Assembly: GCA_024403615.1 (NCBI GenBank)
Contig: JAKSRM010000010.1
Span: 1 to 64,000 of the forward strand
Source of the DNA: Lachnospiraceae bacterium
GTDB taxonomy: Bacteria > Bacillota > Clostridia > Lachnospirales > Lachnospiraceae
Length of the DNA: 64,000 nt
Direction of reading: 5' to 3'
Part shown: piece after piece, positions 18,048-26,196 of the stretch
Position numbering within the stretch: position 1 is the stretch's first letter
How the letters are laid out: each line of letters starts with the position of its first letter
Program-made: the position numbers and the translations under genes
Notes under the pieces: generated by a model
What the model saw: only the letters and a program-made list of their open reading frames with translations
Told to the model about the DNA's origin: nothing
Databases searched by the model: none

Positions 18048-19012
18048 AATCCACTGAGTTTTTTCAGTCCCGGAAGCCCTAAAAGGTTTAGATTCCGAAC
18101 TGCCGAAGACGGTTTTCCGGAAAGACCGCAAATGAATTTATCATCTTTAATACCGTAGGCACAGGCTTTTCCTGGCTTCATTAGAACATCTCGGACAATA
18201 ACTTCTGCGCCAATCTCTTCGATTGCTTTTGGAGTAAGATCATAATCTCCCGCAGAAGCGCCTCCGGTAATAAGAATTGCATCGCACTCATCAATTGATT
18301 TGATGAGTGCATTTTTTATTTCTTCTAAATCATCTTTTACAATGCCGTAAAATTTACAGAGAAACCCTTCCTTTTGCATAAGACCCGTCAGTAAATATGG
18401 ATTTGTCGCCAAAATCTTTCCTGGGCCCGGTTCTTCTCCTACTGGTACCAACTCGCTTCCTGTTACCAAAATTCCTACTAACAGTTGTTTATACACCAAT
18501 GGCTCTGGAATATTCTGTCCAGCTAAAACTCCCATAAGGGTTTCATCGATTTTCGTTCCCGGTTCTGCAAGAAGAGTTCCTTTTTTCAAATCCGTACCGG
18601 CGTAAATAATATGAGAACCTTCCTCCGCCGCCTGGAACACGGTAACGGTTTCTTCCGTAAATTCTGTTTCTTCCTGCTTTATAATGGCGTCAGCTCCCTC
18701 TGGAATCATAGCGCCGGTCATAATTCGTACGGCTTCTCCGGAATGAATCTCCCTTTTGGGAATACTTCCTGCAGGAACATAATCCACAACCTTTAAGATT
18801 ACCGGATGATCTTTTGTCGCATTCTTTACATCATCAGAACGCACGGCATATCCATCATATGCTGAACGATGAAAGGTAGGGATATCTTCCCTGGCTCTGA
18901 CCTCTTCCGCTAAAACGCGACCAAAAGAATCCAACAAAGAAATCCGTTCGGTTCCTACGGTTTTAATCGAATCTAAAATAATCTGTTTTCCTTCTGCAAT
19001 TGAAACTGCCAT
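18032..19012 (-). CDS. moeA: Molybdopterin molybdenumtransferase MoeA, short form lacking domain IV
   Basis: 326 residues against about 400 in typical MoeA. Motifs in order are SAYDGYAVRSDDV (about 49-61), IMTGAMIPEGAD (about 97-108), ILVTGSELV, the ITGGASAGDYD core (about 250-260) and MKPGKACAYG. It then ends with FICGLSGKPSSAVRN and LKKLSGLKEET, exactly where domain III normally hands over to domain IV. MoeA inserts molybdate into adenylylated molybdopterin; domain IV contributes to the active-site cleft. No other molybdenum-cofactor gene lies in the window. It could be a truncated but expressed gene or a natural short variant. Confidence 0.85.
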   Translation of the reverse strand: MAVSIAEGKQIILDSIKTVGTERISLLDSFGRVLAEEVRAREDIPTFHRSAYDGYAVRSDDVKNATKDHPVILKVVDYVPAGSIPKREIHSGEAVRIMTGAMIPEGADAIIKQEETEFTEETVTVFQAAEEGSHIIYAGTDLKKGTLLAEPGTKIDETLMGVLAGQNIPEPLVYKQLLVGILVTGSELVPVGEEPGPGKILATNPYLLTGLMQKEGFLCKFYGIVKDDLEEIKNALIKSIDECDAILITGGASAGDYDLTPKAIEEIGAEVIVRDVLMKPGKACAYGIKDDKFICGLSGKPSSAVRNLNLLGLPGLKKLSGLKEET

Positions 19013-19140
19013 GTTCTCACCTGTAATTTTCTAAGTTTTTCTAAGAAAATTCTAATTTTTTTTCATAGAAAAGTCCATAAATATTCCATCACAAACGAAT
19101 TATTCCACTTCGTATCTGGTAGTTGTACTTATCCTATAAG

Positions 19141-19193
19141 GTGATATTTTGAAATCACAAAAACAAAATAACGCGTTTGGCGAAAGCCCCGCG
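19141..19193 (+). promoter_or_regulatory. Structured leader upstream of PTPS-like gene (candidate)
   Basis: Two hairpins precede the 19226 gene. The first is GTGAT (19141-19145)/ATCAC (19154-19158). The second is a nested stem CGCG (19172-19175)/CGCG (19190-19193) enclosing GGC-GAAA-GCC with a GNRA tetraloop. I could not match it to preQ1, THF or another riboswitch class from memory. Confidence 0.3.
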
Positions 19194-19225
19194 ATGAAAT
19201 AGATATTTTACAGAAAGGAAAAAGA

Positions 19226-19816
19226 ATGAGAAGTTTTACAACATTTACTATTCAGTACGCACACCGTTTTTACGGATTCGGTGGAGAAGCACAGTACCTG
19301 CACGGACACACAGGAACTCTGACCATCGAGGTGGAAGCTCCGATTAACGAGGGAGTCAATATGGTCTTCCCTTGCAATGAAATCAAGAAGACTGCCTGGG
19401 AGGTTTTACAAAATTTCGACCATGCATTGATTTTAAGAGAAGACGACCCTCTGCTCCCGGCAATTCAGGCGGTCTACAAAATCCAGGGAATCTATGGCGG
19501 GACAGAAACCAACACCAACATAGGACCTGCTTTCAAAACTGCTCTGGCAACTGCTTATCCAGCCTGCCGCGTAGTAGTAACCAAAGAAACCATGACGGTA
19601 GAAGGTATGATTAAAATCGTTTATGACTTACTAAAGGATAAACTGAACATCTCCAAGATTACTTTTACAAGCGGTGACAATGGAGCCAGCGAGAACTTCG
19701 TTCCGCTGCTGGTGCAGGAACGCTGCCCAATCTGTGGCGTAGAATTAAATGAAAATGGGAGATGCCCAAAGTGCGGATATCAAAAAATAAAAGCATTCCC
19801 ACATAAAGTTTTATAA
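19226..19816 (+). CDS. 6-pyruvoyl-tetrahydropterin synthase/QueD-like protein with C-terminal zinc ribbon
   Basis: 196 residues, AGAAAGGAAAAAG before the ATG. The PTPS fold is shown by YAHRF (zinc His), LHGHTGTL (zinc HxH) and the NFDHALIL block. The catalytic Cys that normally stands three residues before the Leu of LHGH is Ala here, next to a Glu. A C-terminal extension (about 163-196) carries CPICG and CPKCG, a four-Cys zinc ribbon not usual in QueD. Family members make carboxy-tetrahydropterin for queuosine or process dihydroneopterin for folate; without the Cys the reaction cannot be assigned. Monocistronic. Confidence 0.8.
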   Translation: MRSFTTFTIQYAHRFYGFGGEAQYLHGHTGTLTIEVEAPINEGVNMVFPCNEIKKTAWEVLQNFDHALILREDDPLLPAIQAVYKIQGIYGGTETNTNIGPAFKTALATAYPACRVVVTKETMTVEGMIKIVYDLLKDKLNISKITFTSGDNGASENFVPLLVQERCPICGVELNENGRCPKCGYQKIKAFPHKVL

Positions 19817-19837
19817 CGCCGGAAACGGCTTATAAAA

Positions 19838-19905
19838 AAGGCTTACCGGAAAGGGGAAATCAACTCCGACAGATTTCACCAAAGTACGGTAAGCCTTATT
19901 TTTTA
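19838..19905. terminator. Long bidirectional terminator
   Basis: AAGGCTTACCG (19838-19848) pairs with CGGTAAGCCTT (19887-19897), and an inner GAAATC/GATTTC helix extends the hairpin. A T-rich tail ATTTTTTAT follows. It separates the PTPS-like gene from the convergent pseudogene. Confidence 0.8.
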
Positions 19906-19938
19906 TAAAGGATATTTTGAATAATTACCAGATAGCTC

Positions 19939-20433
19939 TTAAATTCCCGGGAACTGGATGCTCCGGTATTCTTTCAGTTTCTCTCTTAATTCCGGATCAC
20001 TTTCCATATGTCCGAAGAAATCAATCTTTGTCTCCATGATTTCCCTTAAATGATAAGCTCTGCATTCATTTTTATTTCGGTCTCTGCAAAGTCCGTTCTC
20101 TACCAGAACGAATTTTCCATCTTGATACTCAAGTCCGGCACCACATACGGCACATTCGTATGGGAACTGGATTCCATCCCAATGAACATCGCCTTTGAAT
20201 ACAAGGCCGCCGTGGCAGTTCGGGCAAAGTCCCAAATCTGGATCGCCTAGCCAATGTCTAACAGGAACGATAATTCATAGGCCAGAAAACGCTGAGCAAA
20301 TCTTAAATACAAGGAACTCGGTGTCAGATCATAGGTTGGACACGCAATAATAATGCCGTCCTGTCTCTGGAAAACGTCCATGATTTTCTGCATGTCGTCC
20401 TCGTCTTCCCGCACTGATACCTAATATTTTCAT
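19939..20433 (-). pseudogene. Decayed flavodoxin-type NAD(P)H-dependent reductase with zinc-binding tail
   Basis: The minus strand reads in three pieces. ATG at 20431-20433 with GGAAAGGATG upstream begins MKILGISAGR, the normal start of flavodoxin-like reductases. Directly after this the sequence continues in another frame with DDMQKIMDVFQRQDGIII, then ACPTYDLTPSSLYLRFAQRF and LAYELSFLLDIG, stop. The tail resumes in a further frame as VRHWLGDPDLGLCPNCHGGL and FPYECAVCGAGLEY to the stop at 19939. An internal deletion of some dozens of codons near the start plus one or more frameshifts have killed the gene. The intact C-terminal frame (98 codons from a TTG) alone would be only the zinc-binding tail. 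Confidence 0.75.
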
Positions 20434-20584
20434 GGTGGCATCCTTTCCCCAAGCAAAAACAAAAGCCTGGCAATGTATTTTTAATATACTTCCCCCATGA
20501 ACAAATCCTACCATAGCGAAAATCGAAAAAATACCGACAATAATTCCAATTCTGTTTATTTAGTGGTAATCCTGCAGGATATAT

Positions 20585-20624
20585 GCAAAAAACTCCACTA
20601 AAACAATCAGTTCCAGTGGAGTTT
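20585..20624 (-). terminator. Terminator of the 20649 gene
   Basis: AAACTCCACT (20590-20599) pairs with AGTGGAGTTT (20615-20624), and on the minus strand the stem runs into a T tract. The stretch 20434-20584 beyond it holds only the upstream region of the pseudogene. Confidence 0.8.
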
Positions 20625-20648
20625 CCTTCTTTTTATGTAAATGATGGA

Positions 20649-21512
20649 CTATTCAACAACCTTCATCAGCACTTTGGCGAAGAGCCTGTGTCCAGCTTCT
20701 GACGGATGATTGAAGCCGTTGGCCAACATCGGTTTTACCGGATAGCCCTGTTTCTCATACTCCTGCCATACGGCATAAGTGTCCGCAAGAGAAGTATCAT
20801 ATTTCACAGCTAAGTCACGGATAACAGCGACTCTTTCTTCCAGGCTGCATACGTGATTTTCCATATCCGGACGAGGCACAACCATCAGGTTCGGTGTCAT
20901 CAGAATAATGTCCGCATCCGTTTCATTTTTAATCCGCTCTACGATTTTATCCAGATGGCTTGCGAAAACTTCACAAACACCCATGTGTTCATCCCAGTTT
21001 AATGCTGGATTGATGGTTACCAAATCTGGCTGATAACGGATAACATCACGGTCTAATCTCTTTAACATACCCATAACATTGTCGCCGGCGATTCCGGAAT
21101 TAATTACGCTGAGGGCGGTATTCTGGTAATAGTCTGCAACGGCTTGCCAGAATTTGGTCAGGTAGCTGTTGCCAATATCGGATACTTCACCGATATCGTT
21201 TTCGCCAATGGTTCCTTCCGTCATTTTTTTGATATGGGCTTGGAATTCTTCCGGTGTTTCACATGTGGATTCAAATTTTCCGGCAGTTACGCTATCACCT
21301 AAACCTACGATTAACGGGTTCTTTGGCTCCAGTCCATCTTCCGGTACCGGGAACGGACTTAAGATATTAATGTTTCCGCGGTTGGTATACATCAGCCGTT
21401 TAAAACGCTCTGGTTTTTTATCATTGACGCATTTAATTTCATCCGCAATTTTAAAAATTGCCTCTTCATATTCTATCGGTGTAACAAAACCGGTTTTATA
21501 ACTTGATCTCAT
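20649..21512 (-). CDS. SGNH/GDSL family hydrolase
   Basis: 287 residues from the ATG at 21510-21512, preferred over an upstream in-frame ATG because AGAGGGGGAAA precedes it. The nucleophile block is GLGDSVTAG, block II is NSGIAGDNV, block III is altered to TINPALNWDEH (no GxND), and the C-terminal block is NGFNHPSEAGHRLFA with the catalytic His. It differs clearly from the 6400 SGNH protein in length and blocks. Probably a cytoplasmic esterase; substrate unknown. Own promoter at 21561-21589 and own terminator. Confidence 0.82.
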   Translation of the reverse strand: MRSSYKTGFVTPIEYEEAIFKIADEIKCVNDKKPERFKRLMYTNRGNINILSPFPVPEDGLEPKNPLIVGLGDSVTAGKFESTCETPEEFQAHIKKMTEGTIGENDIGEVSDIGNSYLTKFWQAVADYYQNTALSVINSGIAGDNVMGMLKRLDRDVIRYQPDLVTINPALNWDEHMGVCEVFASHLDKIVERIKNETDADIILMTPNLMVVPRPDMENHVCSLEERVAVIRDLAVKYDTSLADTYAVWQEYEKQGYPVKPMLANGFNHPSEAGHRLFAKVLMKVVE

Positions 21513-21560
21513 AATTTCCCCCTCTGATACGAAATATTTATGGTTCAAAACTATCGTTTT

Positions 21561-21589
21561 ATTATAATAATCACCCTCTTATATCGCAA
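21561..21589 (-). promoter_or_regulatory. Promoter of the 20649 SGNH gene
   Basis: Minus-strand TTGCGA (21584-21589), 17-base spacer and TATAAT (21561-21566). Confidence 0.75.
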
Positions 21590-21652
21590 CATAATGCAAC
21601 CGATTTTTCCTTAACGAATCTTAAAGAAATCACACTATCAACACAAAAACTA

Positions 21653-21661
21653 TGCTATAAT
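21653..21661 (+). promoter_or_regulatory. Extended -10 promoter of the DUF4012 gene
   Basis: TGCTATAAT at 21653-21661 is an extended -10 element 33 bases before the ATG; no convincing -35 box is seen. Confidence 0.5.
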
Positions 21662-21694
21662 ATTGGTCACTTTATTTGCAAAGCGAGAATATCC

Positions 21695-23992
21695 ATGCAT
21701 AAGAAAAAACGTATTAAACCGATTTTTATTATCCTGCCAATCGTTATTGTTTTATTGGCGCTTATTTCCATACCTGTAGCGAAAGTCAGTATCACGAAAA
21801 ACCAGGCTTCCAACTTGAAAGATGCCTTCGGTTCTTTTCTGGATTGTGTAAAGGAGAAAGACTCCGATAAAGCAGAGGTAGTTTTATCCGATATCTATGA
21901 TAAGACGGATAAACTCCATGACACCTTAAATAGTGGCTTTTGGAAAACCATTAGAAAAGTATCTTTTGTAGATAAAGAACTTTCCGTTGCGGATGAATTG
22001 GTAGATATTGTTTACGGCGTGGAAGACAATCTGCTGACTCCTCTCGTTGATAAGATGAAGGAATATCCGTTAACCAATCTGAAGGTTGGCGATGGTTTCA
22101 ATACAAATCTTATGAATGCCTATCTGGATTTTCTGGAAGAAAAACAGCCTTATCTGGAAACCATTCTGACAGAAATCGACGGAATCAATACGGATTCCAT
22201 CATTGGAAATTTCCTTGGTGAAAAGAAAGATGCCATTTATGATATTGTAGATACTTACCATGAAGCATCTGCTCTTCTCCCTCTTTTAAGAGCCTTTATT
22301 GGAGATGGTAGTGACCGTCTGTATCTTTTAGCTGCTCAGAACTCTGCAGAAATCCGGGCTTCCGGCGGTTTCCCTGGTTCCATCGGTACGATTAAAATTA
22401 AAGATGGCGTTCTGACCATTGGTGATTTTGATAGTGTATATTACGTTTTAGATGGCTCTATTTCCAGCAGATCCGGTCTGAACAGCGAAGATTACCTGTT
22501 CGGTACATGGATTGATGCGCCAAGAGACGCTTGCTTTATTCCAGACTTTGAAAAAGTCGGACAAGTTTGGGCAGTAGCTTACCAGGACTACCACATGGCC
22601 AACAACTATGATGAAATCGACTGGGATGAATATTACGCAAAACTGAACGAAGAGGAAGAAGCGGAAGAAAACCTGGATTCCGATGATTTTGGGTTCAACG
22701 ATTTTAATTCCGATGAGAATACTTACGATGCTATCGGCGGATTCGTTCATTCCTTTGACCCTGTTCTTAACAAAGTTTGCCTGGTAGGAGATCCTTTAGA
22801 AGAAGACCCTGACGTAGGCGGTGGCGAGGAACCTGGTGGCGAAGAGCCTGGCGGCGAAGAGCCTGGCGGCGAAGAGCCTGGTGGGGAAGAACCTGGCGGC
22901 GAAGAGCCTGGCGGCGAAGAGCCTGGCAGCGAAGAGCCTGGTAACGTAACCGACCCGGAAAAAGAGAAAGAAAAAGACAAAGAGAAAAAAGAATATGATT
23001 TCGAATATGGCGGAATCATGTATACCGGAATCTATGATTACATGGATTACGATTACAGTGAAGATAACACTCCATTCCATGTAGATGGTGTCATTTCCAT
23101 GACTCCGGCGATTATACAGATGCTGTTGAAGGACATCGGCGAAGTAGAACTTTTCGATGGTACCGTTCTAAACGGCGAAAACGCTACCAGAATCCTGCAG
23201 CATGAACTTTATATAAAATATTACAGCGAAGACACTTACGACGAAAATTCCAGCGGTTACTATGCCGATACTCTTTTTGCCGAAACTGCAAAACTTGTTA
23301 TGAAGGAATTCGTATCCAACTTCGAAATTGGAAAATTCGCAGATTACTTTAAACTGTTCAAAGATGGTGCGGAACAGAACATCCTCAACATGTGGATGGC
23401 AGACCCGGAAGAACAAAAGATTATTGAGGAAGCTGGCGTTTCCGGAAAACTGAACGATGACCCAGAAAACCCAGTTGCCGGAGTATACTTCTCTCTGGCA
23501 GATGCTAGCAAGCTAGGTTGGTATGTTGATATCATTCCGGAAATCAGTGAACCAGTCATTAACGAAGACAACTCCAGAACTTATGATGTAAAAATCACGT
23601 TGAACAACATTATGAGTGACGAGGAACAGGAAAAAATCAACTGGTATATTATCGGTACTTATAACGGCGACATCCGTTCCTTCATCCATTGCTTCGCACC
23701 AGCTGGCGGCACGATTTCTGACATTGAAACCAACAACGGAATGTACATGCTGGAAAGCGTATATCATGACCTGCAAGTAGCATATAATCTGGATGTACTG
23801 ATTGGACGTGGAGATCCAATCGAAATCACTTACAAGATTACTACCGCACCAGGCGTTGAAACTCCACTGAAGGTGGTAACAACCCCTACTCTGACCCAAT
23901 ATCGTCTGCCGGAAGACTATGGTCCAATCGGTGGCGATAACGATGAGGACGACGGAAGCGAGGACGGCTGGAATAACGATAGCTGGTATTAA
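21695..23992 (+). CDS. DUF4012 membrane-anchored protein with Gly-Gly-Glu-Glu-Pro repeat
   Basis: 765 residues. MHKKKRIK and a hydrophobic segment (about 9-29) form an N-terminal membrane anchor; the rest is extracellular. The family hallmark is the tract near residue 215: AAQNSAEIRASGGFPGSIGT. An acidic insertion (about 310-440) holds eight tandem GGEEP-type units (376-415), followed by a Glu/Lys run. DUF4012 proteins are envelope proteins of unknown function in Gram-positive bacteria. A DUF6054 gene follows at 43 bases. The ribosome-binding site is weak (AAAGCGAGA). Confidence 0.8.
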   Translation: MHKKKRIKPIFIILPIVIVLLALISIPVAKVSITKNQASNLKDAFGSFLDCVKEKDSDKAEVVLSDIYDKTDKLHDTLNSGFWKTIRKVSFVDKELSVADELVDIVYGVEDNLLTPLVDKMKEYPLTNLKVGDGFNTNLMNAYLDFLEEKQPYLETILTEIDGINTDSIIGNFLGEKKDAIYDIVDTYHEASALLPLLRAFIGDGSDRLYLLAAQNSAEIRASGGFPGSIGTIKIKDGVLTIGDFDSVYYVLDGSISSRSGLNSEDYLFGTWIDAPRDACFIPDFEKVGQVWAVAYQDYHMANNYDEIDWDEYYAKLNEEEEAEENLDSDDFGFNDFNSDENTYDAIGGFVHSFDPVLNKVCLVGDPLEEDPDVGGGEEPGGEEPGGEEPGGEEPGGEEPGGEEPGGEEPGSEEPGNVTDPEKEKEKDKEKKEYDFEYGGIMYTGIYDYMDYDYSEDNTPFHVDGVISMTPAIIQMLLKDIGEVELFDGTVLNGENATRILQHELYIKYYSEDTYDENSSGYYADTLFAETAKLVMKEFVSNFEIGKFADYFKLFKDGAEQNILNMWMADPEEQKIIEEAGVSGKLNDDPENPVAGVYFSLADASKLGWYVDIIPEISEPVINEDNSRTYDVKITLNNIMSDEEQEKINWYIIGTYNGDIRSFIHCFAPAGGTISDIETNNGMYMLESVYHDLQVAYNLDVLIGRGDPIEITYKITTAPGVETPLKVVTTPTLTQYRLPEDYGPIGGDNDEDDGSEDGWNNDSWY
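22820..22939 (+). repeat. 15-bp minisatellite, eight copies, inside the DUF4012 gene
   Basis: Eight in-frame copies of a 15-base unit close to GGCGGCGAAGAGCCT, coding GGEEP (last unit GSEEP). Units differ by a few silent changes. Unit-number change would keep the reading frame. Confidence 0.95.
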
Positions 23993-24035
23993 ACCAGAAA
24001 CCTTCTGTTTAGAGAACGCACTTAAGGAGCAAAAA

Positions 24036-24368
24036 ATGGCAAAGTTTGAAACAAATTTAAAAGGAAATTTTGACCAAATCATTCGTGCCGTAGATAATGC
24101 GGTTCACTCTAGTTTGAGTGCAAGCACAGAAGAGTCCAGCGATTATGTTGTTGGCGATGCCCGGATTGTAATTAAAGCCTATGAACGATACAGTGTCATC
24201 GGAGAAAACCGAGTAAGCCTGACCGTTACGTTTGTACAATGCCAGGACAGCATCCGCGTAACAGCCGTAGCAACGGGAGGAAGTCAGGCAATGTTCTTCA
24301 AAATGAATACCTTTGGAGAAAAATCTTTTCTTAATGTCGTAACCAACGTACTACTACAATTTACCTAA
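24036..24368 (+). CDS. DUF6054 family protein
   Basis: 110 residues from the ATG at 24036, chosen for CTTAAGGAGCAAAAA upstream; an earlier in-frame ATG overlaps the DUF4012 gene. The pattern MAKFETNLKGNFDQI, AYERYSVIGENRVSLTVTF and TGGSQAMFFKMNTFGEKSFL matches the DUF6054 family, small cytosolic proteins of unknown function in Bacillota. Probably co-transcribed with the DUF4012 gene. Confidence 0.75.
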   Translation: MAKFETNLKGNFDQIIRAVDNAVHSSLSASTEESSDYVVGDARIVIKAYERYSVIGENRVSLTVTFVQCQDSIRVTAVATGGSQAMFFKMNTFGEKSFLNVVTNVLLQFT

Positions 24369-24403
24369 AAAACAACTTTTCCAAAATCAAATAAGAATGT
24401 ATG

Positions 24404-24444
24404 AAAAAACCACCAGCCAAGAGAAATCTCTCGCCGGTGGTTTT
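24404..24444. terminator. Bidirectional terminator
   Basis: AAAACCACC pairs with GGTGGTTTT around an inner GAGA/TCTC hairpin, with T/A tracts on both sides, between convergent genes. Confidence 0.8.
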
Positions 24445-24483
24445 ATTTCATTCATTATTTATCAGGAATTTCTTTTTCTATGC

Positions 24484-26184
24484 TTATTTCACAATCTCTT
24501 TCAGAAGGAAATATGCTGCGGCAGTTTCTGCATTGCTAAAGCCTTTGCCTACGCCCTTAAGGAATATAGCTGCAGCTTCTTTTGCCAAATCTTCCTGACC
24601 TGCTGCCATCAGACCATCAATAATCATCAGGTTGTCGGTTGGAAGAATGCTGCCACCGTTTACGCTCAGCTTGCTGTAGTCTATGCTGGTCATGCGCTGG
24701 GAAAGAAGTCCTCCTTTTACCAGATAGCCATTACCAACGGTCAGGTCTTCTGCCATAATATCTACAACCTGCTCTGGAAGCCGATCGCCTAAAACCAATG
24801 GACGATAGAACTGCAGGGATTCAGTGTTAATCATAGCTCCGGTGTAATGGTCTCTTCCTAAGAATCTTTCGCCGTTCCAGAAAGCTAAAGTCTTGTCTAC
24901 ATATTCTGCTGCCTTCATCTTCCATTCTGCTGCCTCTGCTCCCAGTCCTAACATTGCTGCAAGGTCTGCTAACTTCTCATTTAAGAGAGACAGATAAGCG
25001 CATACTTCCGGAAGTTCTACGATATAGAAGAACTTGAAGATTGGGCTGTCTTCACTGCCAGCCTCTACAGAGCCTTCCGTCTGAGGAATGCCATCCTGGT
25101 CATCATCTCTGTATTTTAAGAACCAATCTGCCCACTTGGAATAGCCTTCATAAAGAGCTTTCAAAGTTTCTTCTGGTACTTCTGTTTTGAAGTCATGAGC
25201 TTCCATTAATTTATTTAAAGCCCATCCCTGAAGAGGAAGTCCTGCGTTCAGACAGTCGCGGTTGGTATGGTCAAACATACTTGGAATTTCACCGTTTGGC
25301 TCCTGCTGATCTAATTGTCCTAACAGAATTTCCAAAGCTAACGGAAGGTCGTTCTTTAAAGCTGCTGCAATCAGACATGCGGTCCAGGTTGGAGCTGCAT
25401 GGGTATAGTCGGAATGGATGATGCTTCTCTTTAAGCGGCCGCTTGGCTGCTCCAGCATGGACCATAAAATATATGCTGCGGCTTCATCTGCCGTCTTTTC
25501 TCCACCTTCTGGAGCGATTTTTCCGTAGAATTCTTCCCAGGTTGCTTTTGCTGCTGCCAGACCTTCTTCATAGGTTGGATAGCTTTCACGAACATATCCT
25601 AAGTCCTCGGTTTCTTCGATAGTAATTTCGAAGGTTCCATCTTCTGTTGGCAGTACTTCTCCACGAATCAATGGAGTGGACATTCTTTCCAACTCCCATT
25701 TGCTGTCCATAGCAATTTCGCCAACCTGTGGATAGAATACGAAGCAGCTAATTAAAGCTTCCGTAAGCTCCCAGCCCTTTTGGCCACGTTTACGGATAAC
25801 GCCATGCTCTCCACAAGATTTTTCAATTTTCAGTCCTAAATTATTTTCACCTTTTATCAGCAGTAAGGATGGCTCTGCAAAACAGCAGCAGATGTCACCG
25901 TATTCGGTACGGTATTTCATCTCGTATGGAGAAGTCTCTACTGCGAAAGGAATTACTCTTCCATGATGAACTGGAACCAGCTGAATCAGAGTTCCGTTAT
26001 TCATTGCGTTGGATGCGCCTTTCATGGTAGTCAGATAGGTTGCTCCGTTTCCCCATTCTCCCAGATGGGCTGGGTTGGTGTGGTTGGCCATTTTTACGGA
26101 GATACCGAAGTTCGCTCCTGCACAAGTAAAGGAAGCTGCACCCATAGAAAACGTATTGTTAAGTTTATCATAAGCAGTAAACAT
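24484..26184 (-). CDS. GH63/MGH1-like (alpha/alpha)6 glycosidase family protein
   Basis: 566 residues. An N-terminal beta-sandwich-like part (about 1-190) precedes a helical barrel. Barrel landmarks are APTWTACLIAAAL near 265, GLPLQGWALNKLM near 320, and the acid-rich loop KYRDDDQDGIPQTEGSVEAG near 365, which matches the catalytic Asp loop of GH63-type enzymes. It ends in helical repeats. No signal peptide. It lies 12 bases after the related gene at 26197 and shares its architecture at the C-terminal two-thirds, so the pair is a tandem duplication. Substrate unknown; a glucosidase or mannosylglycerate-hydrolase-like role is only inference. Confidence 0.72.
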   Translation of the reverse strand: MFTAYDKLNNTFSMGAASFTCAGANFGISVKMANHTNPAHLGEWGNGATYLTTMKGASNAMNNGTLIQLVPVHHGRVIPFAVETSPYEMKYRTEYGDICCCFAEPSLLLIKGENNLGLKIEKSCGEHGVIRKRGQKGWELTEALISCFVFYPQVGEIAMDSKWELERMSTPLIRGEVLPTEDGTFEITIEETEDLGYVRESYPTYEEGLAAAKATWEEFYGKIAPEGGEKTADEAAAYILWSMLEQPSGRLKRSIIHSDYTHAAPTWTACLIAAALKNDLPLALEILLGQLDQQEPNGEIPSMFDHTNRDCLNAGLPLQGWALNKLMEAHDFKTEVPEETLKALYEGYSKWADWFLKYRDDDQDGIPQTEGSVEAGSEDSPIFKFFYIVELPEVCAYLSLLNEKLADLAAMLGLGAEAAEWKMKAAEYVDKTLAFWNGERFLGRDHYTGAMINTESLQFYRPLVLGDRLPEQVVDIMAEDLTVGNGYLVKGGLLSQRMTSIDYSKLSVNGGSILPTDNLMIIDGLMAAGQEDLAKEAAAIFLKGVGKGFSNAETAAAYFLLKEIVK

Positions 26185-26196
26185 CTTTATCCCTCC

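Noticed and set aside
19013..19225. preQ1 or THF riboswitch before the PTPS-like gene
   Set aside because: The conserved cores of these classes that I can recall do not match; only generic hairpins are seen, so it is listed as an unclassified leader.
23513..24082. Long minus-strand frame of 189 codons over the end of the DUF4012 gene
   Set aside because: Shadow of the coding strand; no ribosome-binding site and no recognisable domain.
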